Assembly (NCBI RefSeq): GCF_910592395.1
Contig: NC_088310.1
Span: 21,025,501-21,089,500, forward strand
Reading direction: 5' to 3'
Source: Lineus longissimus
Lineage: Eukaryota; Nemertea; Pilidiophora; Heteronemertea; Lineidae
DNA length: 64,000 nt
Shown here: positions 50,245 through 61,399 of the stretch, piece after piece
Numbering within the stretch: the first letter of the stretch is position 1
Layout of the letters: each line of letters opens with the position of its first letter
Position numbers and translations under genes: made by a program
The notes under the pieces: generated by a model
The model's database searches: none
Seen by the model: the letters and a program-made list of their open reading frames with translations, nothing else
What the model was told of the DNA's origin: nothing

Positions 50245-50249
50245 TTTTT
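50245..50249 (+). terminator. Pol III oligo-T terminator
   Basis: Five T starting five bases after the tRNA-His 3' end. Confidence 0.75.
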
Positions 50250-53200
50250 CTACTATCATGACAGTCACCTTTTTTTTCTGATGAAAGAGCAAGGGTTCAT
50301 TGTACCTTATTTGGCAACACCGCCCAAAATCAAGAATATGAATAAGAATATGTTGTTGATTATTCCTGATGAGTCGTTTCTTCGAAGAAGATGCCTCTTT
50401 CCGTCTTCACTCCCGAGCAAACGGCCGTTTTGTGATGCTTCTCCAGAGATGCGACAATCTGATTTTTCAAAAAGAATTAACATGTTATGTCGATTAACAG
50501 TATAACCTAGCTAACACCACAGTGTTATCCCATAAAAGCTCCCTAAACCACCAAAGCCACAATCCTGCCTGTTTCTGCATCAGTTTTCCCACCTCATTGA
50601 TTTGTCACGCTAATTACTGGCCGAAATCCTCTTCAAAGATCTGCCGGGGGACATGCCCGGGGACACAGGGTGACAGGGTACAAGACGGCCGTGGTATGCC
50701 ATGATCCAAGTACCTGCTTAACGAGACAATTGCAGGGTGTCGCTAATGACCCTTAGCCCCTTAAAACCCTGCACCTAAATGATACATAGGAGAAAAAGGG
50801 TGTCAAAATTGAAGGGCCCTCAACGACGCAACGTTGAATGCCTCCTTGGTCAAACAAGTGCACCGAGACAATTACGAGTTTGACGCGTCTAAATGAGCCA
50901 AATAACCTTTGTTTATTAAGTTATTTAGCTCAGGCCACATTTGGTGTTCAACCCCTCCCCGTTACGATACCTATTCAGCCTATCAGGTCCCCGGAGTTGA
51001 AAATTACGGGTTCGGGAATACCCGCCACAACGCCATTAGAAGCGAACACCCCTGATTAGCACACCAGACGTCATCACGTCATTTGTTTTGTCACCCGAAA
51101 CGAGCATGGCCAATTTCTTACCAGCGAATCCTGTTCAGTCCCCTTCCCAAACATATTTCCTCCCGCCCCTTCATCGTGTGATTCATCGCCCAACTCAGCC
51201 GCCGTGGACGTAATTACAGGGTCCATGTTTAGCTGGGCGGTAGTGAGAAAGACTCGCACACGTAGTGCCCAATTTCTTCCAACCAGGTGTGCGCTGCGAG
51301 GAATGAACCGAGGCAAACATGGTTTTGTTGGCGTTTCGCGGTCGGCTGGTCGTCTTTGCTACCCCTCGCCTTGCAAGGATAAAGGCACGACTACATGAAA
51401 GTGTCGCTGGGACAATCGCCCCAGCGGGACGGCAGGAACATCTCCTGGACCATTCATCGGTGCTTTTCCCGAGCGGCGGAATCCATGCCCGGCCTGACAG
51501 GATCATTTTCAATGGAAGCACAAGATGCTTTAGACATGTCATAATCCCTTTCTAAGACTTGACGGAACGAACAGCGCTCTAAAGAGAAATAGTTGCCCCA
51601 AGTGTCATCCCAAATTAAAAAACAAATTTTCAAATACCTCAAGCGGACCCATACCGTGTCCACCTGTGCTATCTATGTGGTCCGCACTTAATTTAGACCA
51701 GTGCTGCCGGGGCTATTACGTGTTTACATTATCCAAACAAGAATACCCTTGACATATTTCAATTAAAGACCCAACTAATTGGATAAGTAAAGATTCTCAT
51801 CATTTCTTATGCTCAGGAATTTTCAAATCACCAAACACATAGAAACCACGAACTACTTGTTGTGACGTAACGACAAATGTCCGAAGACCCAACCGAGTTA
51901 AGAACTGAAAAGAGAGTGACACTAAACTTATCGGGCCTAGAACACCCCGTGGAGTCATTTCCCTCCCCCTCCGCGGGAGATAACGGAAGACAATACCTGC
52001 CAATGTACATCTTCACCATTGGCTGTCATAAAAATTGTCTTATTTCTTTGTAACGTTTATGGTCAATGCGAATCGCTGTGGCGTACAACTCCCTAGTGGG
52101 ATCTTCACGCTAAGAAGCATTTCCTGTTTTTGTAACGTTTGCAAACTGTCACTTTTGACGGTCTTTCGCATTCGTGGAAACACAAGTCACAGGAGGAGGT
52201 AAGATTCACTGATTTACAATATGTGATTGGTGTTGTTGTTGATGAACAAGATTAGAGAAAAAAAAGAGAGTGATTTACATGATTTACATGATGTGCGAAA
52301 ATTGGCAGCATATTAACAAAATGGTGAAGAAAATGTGACAATAACAGGGAGCTTTGGATAAATATGGGAAATGCTGGTACCGTGATATACCGAGGAAGAA
52401 AACTGCGACTGGCAAATATAAATAAGATCCCTGAGTCTGTCTACGGAATCTTATACATCTATAATAAAATGTCAAAATGATTTGTGTGTTTTATCATTTT
52501 GTTGCTCACACCTTTGTGTTTTCATTGTGGAGATAACTTTTTAAAACTTCCTGTGGGAACTGGTCATTTTATTTGATAACCCTCTGAGTTAAAACACGAA
52601 AAACCTCAAACTCCCACAGTTTGTGATAAACATGATAATAGTGATGGTAGAAGCAATTGCATATGTGTCCGCAATGGTCAGTAAATGAGATCCTAATGAT
52701 CAAAATCGCTGTTGGTGATATACTCCCTCGTAAAGACTTCACGACTCATTGACCCCTGGCAAGGTCGAACGTTGATTGATATTGTCGGAAGAGGCGGCAT
52801 AATTTGAAGGACAGCACGTTCCCGTCTGACAACAAGTGGTCGTGTGGTGTCGTTTTGTCACTAAATATGTAGAATGCTGGTCAAAAACAAAGCACGGCGT
52901 CCCGCCGAGGCAATCTCACGCCGGAACGGACTCGTGGTGAACAAGCTGTAGCTGTAGCGTAGACGTCTTTTCAGCAACACTGTCAACGCGTGTTTTCTAC
53001 ACCTGCCCTTCACAGCTTCTGAATCGAAATCAGCCAAGATTTTCAGCATCAGTCATCAAATCCCATCGATTTCATAGCTCAATATCGTCTGCTGCGCTGG
53101 AGTATGCCAAAAGATATTTTCCGCCTCGATTAAAATCACTCCCAGTAAACTCTGTGCCACAATTGCGACCGGTAATTATAAAACTATAGACGCTGAAAAT

Positions 53201-54945
53201 GTTTCAGTCCACTGGCCAAGGGTTTATTGTTGCCGTCTGGAGCGATTGTTTTGGATGCGCGCCTCGCGTTCGTGCAAGTTTCGGTCACGTGTTACTGGCC
53301 GAGATGCAACGTTAGCGAGAGCGCTAAACTGCTGATAACCTGGTCACCAGTGCAGCCAGTGACTCAATCATTAATCGAAAGAAACGGGGGTCAATTAAAT
53401 AGAATTAATTAGAGTTCGGTACGCCGTGGTGTCACAATAACCAGCAACAATGTGATTTTTGTCACGAAATATATTTCGCTCGGCCGTTGGGCATTTCATG
53501 TCAAATAATCATATCTCATAAGTTAATTACTATTACGACCACCGGTCTTCTGTCTTTTACACCTTTTCGAGCGTTTTAGATTCGATAATTTGACATACCA
53601 TCCTTTGTCGTATCTTTCCTGACCATACAAGCATGAAATGTGATGAGTTTGGCAGAGTCTGCGGACAGTGTTCTCATACCGATGTCATGACCTCGCCGTA
53701 TGCGCGATTCTCAAAGTCTTCCAAGTCTCTCTAATGATCCAAACGATTATCTCATCATCATAATTGAGTACATTGCTAACGTAACACTCGAGTTTGTAAT
53801 CTTACATCTTTGAAAAAAAATCAGTTAATAACTGTCGAACAATGCGTTGTAAATGATTGTAATTGTTTAGCTCCAGGCACATTTTGATAACCATCTGAAA
53901 AACCCACCCAGTGGTAAGAAAAAAAAATTATTGCTGAAGAAAAGGAGTCCTAGAAAACTGGCAAAGCGTAAATCAATTCAATGACTCGCTCTGACAGAAA
54001 AAAAAATATATATGATGATGCCGAGTTCGTCCCAAGTGGACCATGCACACATTTTCAAAACGATGTTTGGTATACAATAGTTTCACCATAGCATCAAGGA
54101 CAATGTTAAGGTTCTGTTTCAAAGCCGCGAACAGTAAAGGAATGTTTTACGTAACCTCTCATCATACCTCTAGTAATTGGAGAAACCAAATGAGTCTTTC
54201 TCAGGCGACCGGTCATTACTATCACTGTCCCATTCATTAAAATGATGTATATCGTATTTTCTCCTAACGATGTTGCCTAATATTGGCCCACAACAAAAGA
54301 TTGGTGTGCGTGAACTTTTCGGTTACATAAGAAAAGTATTAGTTGTCAGTTTGGGTTATATAATGGCGAATCTTCCTTTTATCTTCTCGGGAGATGTAAT
54401 TCGATTGGTTTATAAAAAGATGGGCATGTTTAGCTCCATCCAAACAAGCGCGTTCGTGTTCCAGTTCTGTTCAGAGGTAGACGATGCAAATGGTTAACGT
54501 CTTGTTTAACGCTAAGCCTTCACAGAAAGTCAAGAAAATTATACAGTGTTGGTTTGTTATAACATCATCACCACAAAACACTGTCTTTAAGCATAATGTT
54601 AAGTATTAAGAAAACAAGAGGTTGCTGAGAGACCAAGCCACCAACACAGGGTGCCCCGCCCGCCTGTCCGGCCGCAGTGACCCCGACAGTCTGACTGACA
54701 ATGTACTTGGCAGAAGGCTACATTCAAGTTATGGGAAAACTGGTTTGAGAATGCTCAGCAATTCTCCACAAGCGCGTCACCGGATGAGACATTTTAACCT
54801 CGCGCTTGTCCTATTTCTGTAGGAAGCTATTAAACCACTTCAAGTAGCTAAGTAACGGGAAAGCCCCTATGTAACTAGAATATAACATAATTTTACCGCG
54901 GTCCCGCGCTGGTTCATTTCCTCACGTTTGGCTGATAAAAGCCAT
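50250..54945. other. Intergenic, partly GC-rich, no gene recognised
   Basis: 50640-51660 is richer in GC and CpG than its surroundings and could be a regulatory or unmethylated segment. ORFs there (for example 51195-51542, minus) are open mainly because of the GC content and have no protein-like pattern. GATTTACAT is repeated in tandem near 52273-52290. Nothing else is supported. Confidence 0.4.
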
Positions 54946-54951
54946 ATCGGT

Positions 54952-55181
54952 TCAAGTTGACCTTCTTTCAGCAAATGGTCGCGGGGTCCCGGAAGATTGA
55001 CCACTTGGATTACGGAGCATTAGTCCCCTTCGCCCTGTTGGAGGCTCGGAAAGGATATCCACGGGCCGATGGGCTTCCTCTTGGTGTATGTGTCGGAGAG
55101 CTCTTGCATCTTCAAGCATGTCTTCCATCCTGCAAACGCCGCTGTGGACACCATTACTTAGGGAAAGTACCACCGGAACTT
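54952..55181 (-). CDS. Candidate terminal coding exon
   Basis: On the minus strand an acceptor (ATTTTCATTCAG, AG at 55183-55182) leads into an open frame of about 75 codons ending in TGA at 54954-54952. The composition is protein-like and rich in charged residues (for example CRMEDMLEDARALRHIHQEE), and this stretch could form a helix. The C-terminal part is Pro/Ser/Gly/Arg-rich. The + strand is also open here (54957-55304) but less convincing. No family is recognised and no upstream exon was located. It could be the last exon of a minus-strand gene starting further right. Confidence 0.28.
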
Positions 55182-55309
55182 CTGAATGAAAATTGGTCAC
55201 ACACTTCTTTCATACTTCCATCAGCAACCATAACCAATACCAGGAAAGCGAAATCAAACAACATCAGAGAATTAAACAACAACAACAACAGCAAGGGAAT
55301 CTAACATCA

Positions 55310-58300
55310 ACAGATTATTAGGAATCAAACAACAAGCTTCAGAAAACAAGATATGGAAACTAGCGGTGATGTCGATAAATTTTTCTCATTATTGTCACCA
55401 TATTGACAATAAACATCGTCCACCAGTCGTATCTCATATAGTTTTTGGCAGAAGCGTCGTTCTCATGGTATATTTACCAGCCGCACAAGGTCGAAGAACC
55501 CAAGCCCGCCTTGAGTACCCCGTGTACCAACAATGGCCCTAACAACCCGCCAAAAGGACACCTTCATCATCAACTCAAGTAGCTCACTATTCGTTTAATA
55601 TTTCCGTGAAGGGTGCCACTAAGTAAATTTTCAAACCTTCATCTTGTGGAGCGTCTAGGCTGAAACTGATACGTGATTTGGACAGGGATTTGGTCCCAGG
55701 CATTTAGTGTTTGGCCAATTTTCTATGCAGGTAAATGCTTTCAAAATCAACATCTTGAGCACGACGAAGTGGCCAGGCAGGAGAATTAAGAGCTAGGTAT
55801 AATTAACGAAATCATTTGAGCACCATTTCCCCGCCACTTGGCATGATTAATTGCCATGAATATTCAGACTTGCTTGGTTACGATTTCAGGCAAGATCGAT
55901 TGAGGAGCATGCGCGACCATGCTCCAGATCGAAGCAGACGATGGGACGTCACGTGCTGTATTTTCTGCTGGTAACAACGTAGGAATCTCTCTGTAGTGAG
56001 GAAGTAACAACCTCTCGATAACCAGAAATGAGTATAAGTGAAAACGCCGTTTTGAGCATCTTAAGGTAAACATTTCGGAACGATAGTCGCTGTCACTAAA
56101 GGAAGCATTGGAAGATTTTACGCAAAAAATAAAGAAAAAAAAGTCCAACTAACATGGTCATGATAATCAACGGCAACAGTAACCTTATGCGGCGTAGTTT
56201 CGTAATTTTGGCATCGAGAATTAAAACGCTCCTTCGTTGACCATGCTAAGAAGTCATCGATGTGGAAGTTTCATTTCCAACAAATGGCGGGAAGTAATGA
56301 TTGTGAAATTCATTCATTTTTTTGCCAAACAAAGTCACCCCGAATTCGCATCCTCACAACCGACGGCTTCGACTAACCATTGAGATTAACACGATGGCTG
56401 GCCCGTGACGAAAACGATGAAAAGCGGTTAACCAAAGATGATTTGTCTCACGACCACGTTTAGGTGAAACCTTCATCCAAGATATCTTTCTTTTGGACCA
56501 GAAATAAGTCTATCTATCATCATCAATCGTTGTCAGTCACTCGTTTAGAACCGACGTGGCTTTCGCTTCAAGCTGTTTTGCTCTAGAAACGGTTCCGTGT
56601 GAAATATGACCGAAGGTGTGGTGCTTTTAGCAGTAATGTTTGGATATCTGACAAGAAATTCGCAAATTAAGTGAAAATACATCAAAAGACAGATGTTTTG
56701 CCGGGATACCCTGTCAAAAATCTTGTAGAGACCCGGTGAACGGTGGTCACTTGTTTGAAAACGACCTCAATCTTCAAGAGTCACTTCGGAGTCGGGACCT
56801 CAGAAACTGGTGGCCGGTCATTTTTCCATAGAAATGTTCTCATACGAGGGCAGAGTGCATGCGAAATCACCAGCCTGTCGGGATATCACATTACAAATAT
56901 TATTTGTTAAGTTGGTTGCGGGGGACGGCAGAAACTTGAAGGCATCCGTCCGAAACAGGTTGTGAAAATAAGCGACAATGCGCGGCGGTAGTAAAACAGG
57001 GCATAAACTATTAAAATCTGTCATGATTTCAAGTACAAATTGATTTGATAAAATTGATGCGCGGCCCATTACAAGCAAATATCTCCGTCGTAAACTATAA
57101 GCTCTGCGCAAAGACCCGCCCATGCTCCGACCCAGATCAAATTTTCGCGGGGAAAACTTGGTGCGCGCCAATGTTGACATGCCTGTTGCTCGGTACACGT
57201 TCGGCAGACCTCGTAGCCTCGTTTTGATATCAGAAGTCGTCTGCTAGAGGTGTCAATGTCATGCCGCCAGCCAGGCCGCTTTATCAAACGTATCTATTTG
57301 TTAGTGTCTTTTTTTATATGTGGCGCATCTTCACTATAGAACAGGTGTCTCAGGTCTCTACTAAACCACAACTGAAGAAAAAGATAGCGCCTAAATTCTT
57401 GGATAAAAGTATGTTTTAAAGGCCCTATTTCATAAAATCATATCATTCTTTCACGAACGATTCTCACAATTTCTGTTGACGGTTTAAAGAACAATGATTG
57501 TGAAGTGTCGGTGCTCGTCTGTAAAGAAACTTTATGTAAACAAAATTTCGCCAATGACCACGCACACAATAGTTCAGTCAGTTCGTGACTTCAGCCACAA
57601 CACACAGTTTTATGATCATTTACTGATCAAACACTGAAAGAAACCTTGCCTCTCAGGAAGCCTTAAATCTTAAAGTTATGGTACATAATGGTAACTATCA
57701 AATATGTTTTGAAAATGAATGGAAATTTAGGGCAGCGAGATGATTTAATTCCCATTACAATGTCATTAACTTGACCTTTTTTGTCGAAGATAAGTTAAAC
57801 TAAATATTTAAATTGGAAGTTTAGCAGTCGCAAAGCAACTTATCCAGGCCAAAGGACTCGTGATATGAAGACGCCATGCTTCTTATCAGAGAGCGCTAAA
57901 GCCGTGGGGTCGAGGGGTACCCCTCGTTCGTACTAAATGCACTTGACTTGCGACAGGTGAAGATCACGAGGATAAATCTTTTACTGTCACTTTTTTCTGT
58001 GTACTCACAGGCACGATAGACTTTTAGTAGTCTGAAGTAGTCCTTCTAAAAACCTGTGAAATTGGGGGCGTTCTGCCATACGTTACTGTTGTGGTATGTG
58101 TTACATAACGTTGACAAACAGCATGGAAATCTTTCAAATTTCAAAAAAGAGAGTGAAGCTTTGCAAGTATTCATATTTACTCTATGATTATCTTTTTTTG
58201 AAACTCGAACTGTGCGATCCTCTATTGTAAAGCCAAATAAACGCTCAGCATTTTTTTCTGAGAAAAAGAAGATTGTGTGCTTTCATCGTCTGATCGTTAT

Positions 58301-58925
58301 CCGTTCGCTCCTCTGCATTTGGCAGCCTTGTGTTTTTCTTCAAAAATTGACAAAAAGGAAAAGAGAATTCCAAAGGTAAAAAAGTCTAGTTGATGCACCA
58401 ATTTTACAAAGTTCTACCCTAGTTCTTTTTAAGTTAATGACGGTGGCATTTCATGCAAATCATGGACGATTTGTCAAAGCAATCTGATGATTAAAAGGCA
58501 CTGTTTGGCACGTTAGCGCTGTGGAGTAATTACCGACAGTGCGTCACTACCTACTTCAAAGCGGCAGAAACGTTCCTTCCTTGGGGTAAGTACCTGCTAG
58601 ATGTTTACCCTAGTTCCTACTGCTAATAGTTGGAAATGAATTTTCCTTAATGGGTCCTAAGAGGCTGCGGTAAAAGCATGCGCTGTACGCTAAGCGTTGG
58701 CATCAAAGCTCTACGACTCACTTGAGAGATCGCGAGCCCGGGAGGGAATTTAATCAGACTGGTACCAAGGCTGAACGATGTCGGTAGAACACTTTCAGCC
58801 GCGCCGAGAACAGATGAATTTTCATCTTTAGCGACTTAAAACCGTGATAAACTACGGGAAAGCGGTTGTGTAAATGCACATGGCCGTTTGTAGTATTTGG
58901 TTAGATTGTTGGAGGAGGTTGACTC
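55310..58925. other. Intergenic, no gene recognised
   Basis: A short CAA-type repeat occurs at 55274-55290. ORFs of 94 to 126 codons on the minus strand (55864-56148, 56818-57198) have no coding signature. Confidence 0.45.
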
Positions 58926-58926
58926 G

Positions 58927-59018
58927 ATGGGCGGCACATGCTGCAAAGGCTGTTGCTGTCGGCCGCCATCTTTGATACGCCGTGCCAGTCATGAGAGCCA
59001 TCCAAACGCAAGATGGTG
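58927..59018 (+). CDS. Candidate first coding exon, Cys-rich start
   Basis: ATG 58927 opens 30 codons starting MGGTCCKGCCC, then a basic Pro/Arg/Ser stretch, and ends in a good donor (GGTG|GTAAGA, GT at 59019). A Gly at position 2 with nearby cysteines is the pattern of N-myristoylated and palmitoylated membrane-anchored proteins. The strand is ambiguous: the complement at 58961-58972 reads AAGATGGCGGCC, a strong YY1-type word that also gives a minus-strand ATG with a 22-codon open frame. No downstream exon was found in the remaining 5 kb, and no family is recognised. Confidence 0.25.
58961..58972 (-). promoter_or_regulatory. YY1-like motif
   Basis: The minus strand reads AAGATGGCGGCC, the preferred YY1 binding word in animals, often near transcription starts. 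It is a sequence match only. Weaker relatives lie at 43642-43653 (AAAATGGCCGCC) and 16240-16250 (AAAATGGCGGC), all in the same orientation. Confidence 0.45.
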
Positions 59019-59019
59019 G

Positions 59020-60520
59020 TAAGAGTGCTCCTAGAGCTCTTAGAATTTTGATAGATCCTCATAAAACCCTACTCGGCCCTAGAATAAAGACACTGGCGAT
59101 GGTATAAAAGTCCTCGATGCCTCGGCTACAGACAGAGCAAATTTCACTTTTCTCTCTGGCTGGTGGGATTAGAGCCGGGCATCTTGGATAAGGTTAAGGC
59201 ACGGTGTATGTGATAGCGAGAAAGTGGCCATTTGGTCAAACCCCCGCTAAAAGGCGCGTCTGTTTAATCATGAGTTTTCATCTGCTATCGTTAGAGTATC
59301 GTTTTGAAACGAGTGTTCGTATCGGAATAAAAAGTCATTTTGGATAGAAATAATGAAGAAAATGTCCCTTTAAAAAGGATTTTCTTTTGGCCATTTGATT
59401 TCATTTGTAGAAGAACCAAGATTCGGATTCGTGATCTTGGGAAGAACGAAACTTTTTGTCATCTTTCATGAGCACAATGATAAAGCAGCGTCGATTTCAG
59501 CCTTATGGGTGATGATGATTTATGAAAATTGGAACGAACACCAATTAGATACTACCATATTTCATTTGTTCTATCGGTCACTTTTCGACCATGCAATCAA
59601 AAACAACTTTTGGAAATCAGCCATGGAATATCCATTCTTTGGATTGACCCATGGAATATCACTTGAGATGGGTCAGTCTATGCGAAGGAGCAATAGTTCG
59701 GAAGGGTCTGATATTGTGCATCGACCACGACAAATAATAGTGATAACGAGTTTTGATTAGTTTATATGAGTATCATTCTGTCAAGAGGAGGATATACAAG
59801 TATCACAATATCACCATGAAGGGTTGTTGTGATTGTCAAGTGCGTCTGGAGTTGTTGGAATATATATATTTACTTTCATGGCAATATTGGAACCCTTGGT
59901 GGGAGTGGAAACACTGATTGTTCAAGGAGTACAGTTTTTATCTGATGATATGTATGGCATACCATGATGACAAATTGAAACAACGGATTATATACGCTAT
60001 CAGTTGGATACTTGAAAAAGCAGTGGTCGCAAATATCTTCATCACGCCCCTTGTATCATCTTACATTTATGTGAATACGCCAATGGGGGCATGCTGTGAA
60101 AATACTTTGAGGGCTCCCTCCAAAAAGCCATATCTCCTTAACACCATGTGTAACTTTAACATCTATGAATATTATATACAGACGTCTGCAGTTGATATTC
60201 TCGGTCGGTTCATGCTTCGTTACTTAAATCTTAGAAGATGTTATTGCAATATCCCTAGTTACAGGTTGAGTGTATGACTACATGTGCTTAGTTACTGGCT
60301 GACAGTAGCCTGATATTTATCGACACATTGACATTATTTTTAGAATCTATTTTGACATGTGTTTATTAGTAAATAAAGATTCAATGGTACTGTAGAAGGG
60401 CTTCAGTCAGGTCCTCTTTCCTACTCCTGGACACAATTAGAGAGAGAATAGTAGCCACCTAGGATCATTTCATTTTGGTTGCAACCTTATCAATATGCAT
60501 AATTTGAATAGTTAAACAGG
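59020..60520. other. Intergenic, with a TATA-like box
   Basis: TATAAAAG at 59103-59110 is a good TATA-box match, but no initiator or gene directly downstream could be tied to it. The ORFs at 59395-59760 (121 codons) and 59918-60277 (119 codons) use no recognisable domain and are probably chance. Confidence 0.35.
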
Positions 60521-60526
60521 TTCATG

Positions 60527-60640
60527 CTCTGAGACAGGGTTGTTGGTAAAACCTGGACTCAGATTTGGACCCTAGACGCTGGACCCTGGGTTTTACATGA
60601 TTGGATTGCACTGATTGCATTCATCAACCTCGCCTCCAGT
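60527..60640 (+). repeat. Left arm of a ~114-bp inverted repeat
   Basis: This arm is an imperfect reverse complement of 61281-61394. Shared blocks in order are GTTGGTAAAA, CTGGACTCAGAT, TTGGAC, TAGACGCTGGAC/TGGACGCTGGAC, CTGGGTTT, ATGATTGGATTGCAC, GCATTCA and CTCGCCTCCAGT. Outside these limits the arms do not match. Confidence 0.85.
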
Positions 60641-61280
60641 TCAAGATAAATAGTGGCTTGGTATCAAGCGACCAAAGAATCAACCAAGGTTTATAGCGTT
60701 GACCTCAATAACTTGCACTGTAATACGAGACGACCATCCCTTGATCGAAAAAGATGTACTGATATCAAAGGGTCACAGGTGGCCAGACGGCGCCTCACGG
60801 ACTGGACTGAAATGTCTTGGGCGTCATACTTTCGGGGCAGTTGATGATGCGTACGTATCCCAACGCGACTTACTGATGATAGATATTCACATGTCTATTT
60901 CAAAGAATTCGTCTATTTGTTGAAGGACTTGGCGATGTTATACATTCTTGGTGATGGTGTAGTGCTTTTTTGTGATTATCGGTTCGACTCTATTGGATTT
61001 TTAAAATCCTGTACACGTGGGGTGACCAGCCCGTTCACCAGGGCGACCATGTTCATGGCAACTGCGATGGGAAATGGAGATTTTATTCAAGAATGAATTC
61101 TTCAGCTCCACTCTGCGATGAATGCCATCACCTATCACGGTAGGTTGAACATTCCCGCGCGCGGCCCAGCTTTTAATCGATCCCGGCCTCTATTCTGTTG
61201 GTTTTTTTGCATTTATCCTCCCAAACGGTTACAGTCCAGTCCATTCCGCAAATTCAACAAGACCCACTGCGGTTCATATT

Positions 61281-61394
61281 ACTGGAGGCGAGATTGATTG
61301 AATGCAGGTGGTGCAATCCAATGATGCGAAACCCAGCGTCCAGCGTCCAGAGTCCAATATCTGAGTCCAGCTTTTACCAACTACCCAGAGACAG
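61281..61394 (-). repeat. Right arm of a ~114-bp inverted repeat
   Basis: Reverse complement partner of 60527-60640, with 640 bp between the arms. The spacer holds only short ORFs (60653-60844, 60699-60923) without transposase features. Either two copies of one dispersed repeat landed in opposite orientation, or these are the long terminal inverted repeats of a ~0.87-kb non-autonomous DNA element. No clear target-site duplication was found. Confidence 0.85.
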
Positions 61395-61399
61395 ACATA

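Noticed and set aside
51195-51542. 115-codon minus-strand frame in a GC-rich stretch
   Set aside because: High GC lowers stop frequency on all frames here. The product is Arg/Ser/Cys-rich without a pattern, and the opposite strand is open too.
59395-60277. Two ~120-codon + frames
   Set aside because: No recognisable motif or splice-supported structure. The length is within chance expectation for this amount of DNA.
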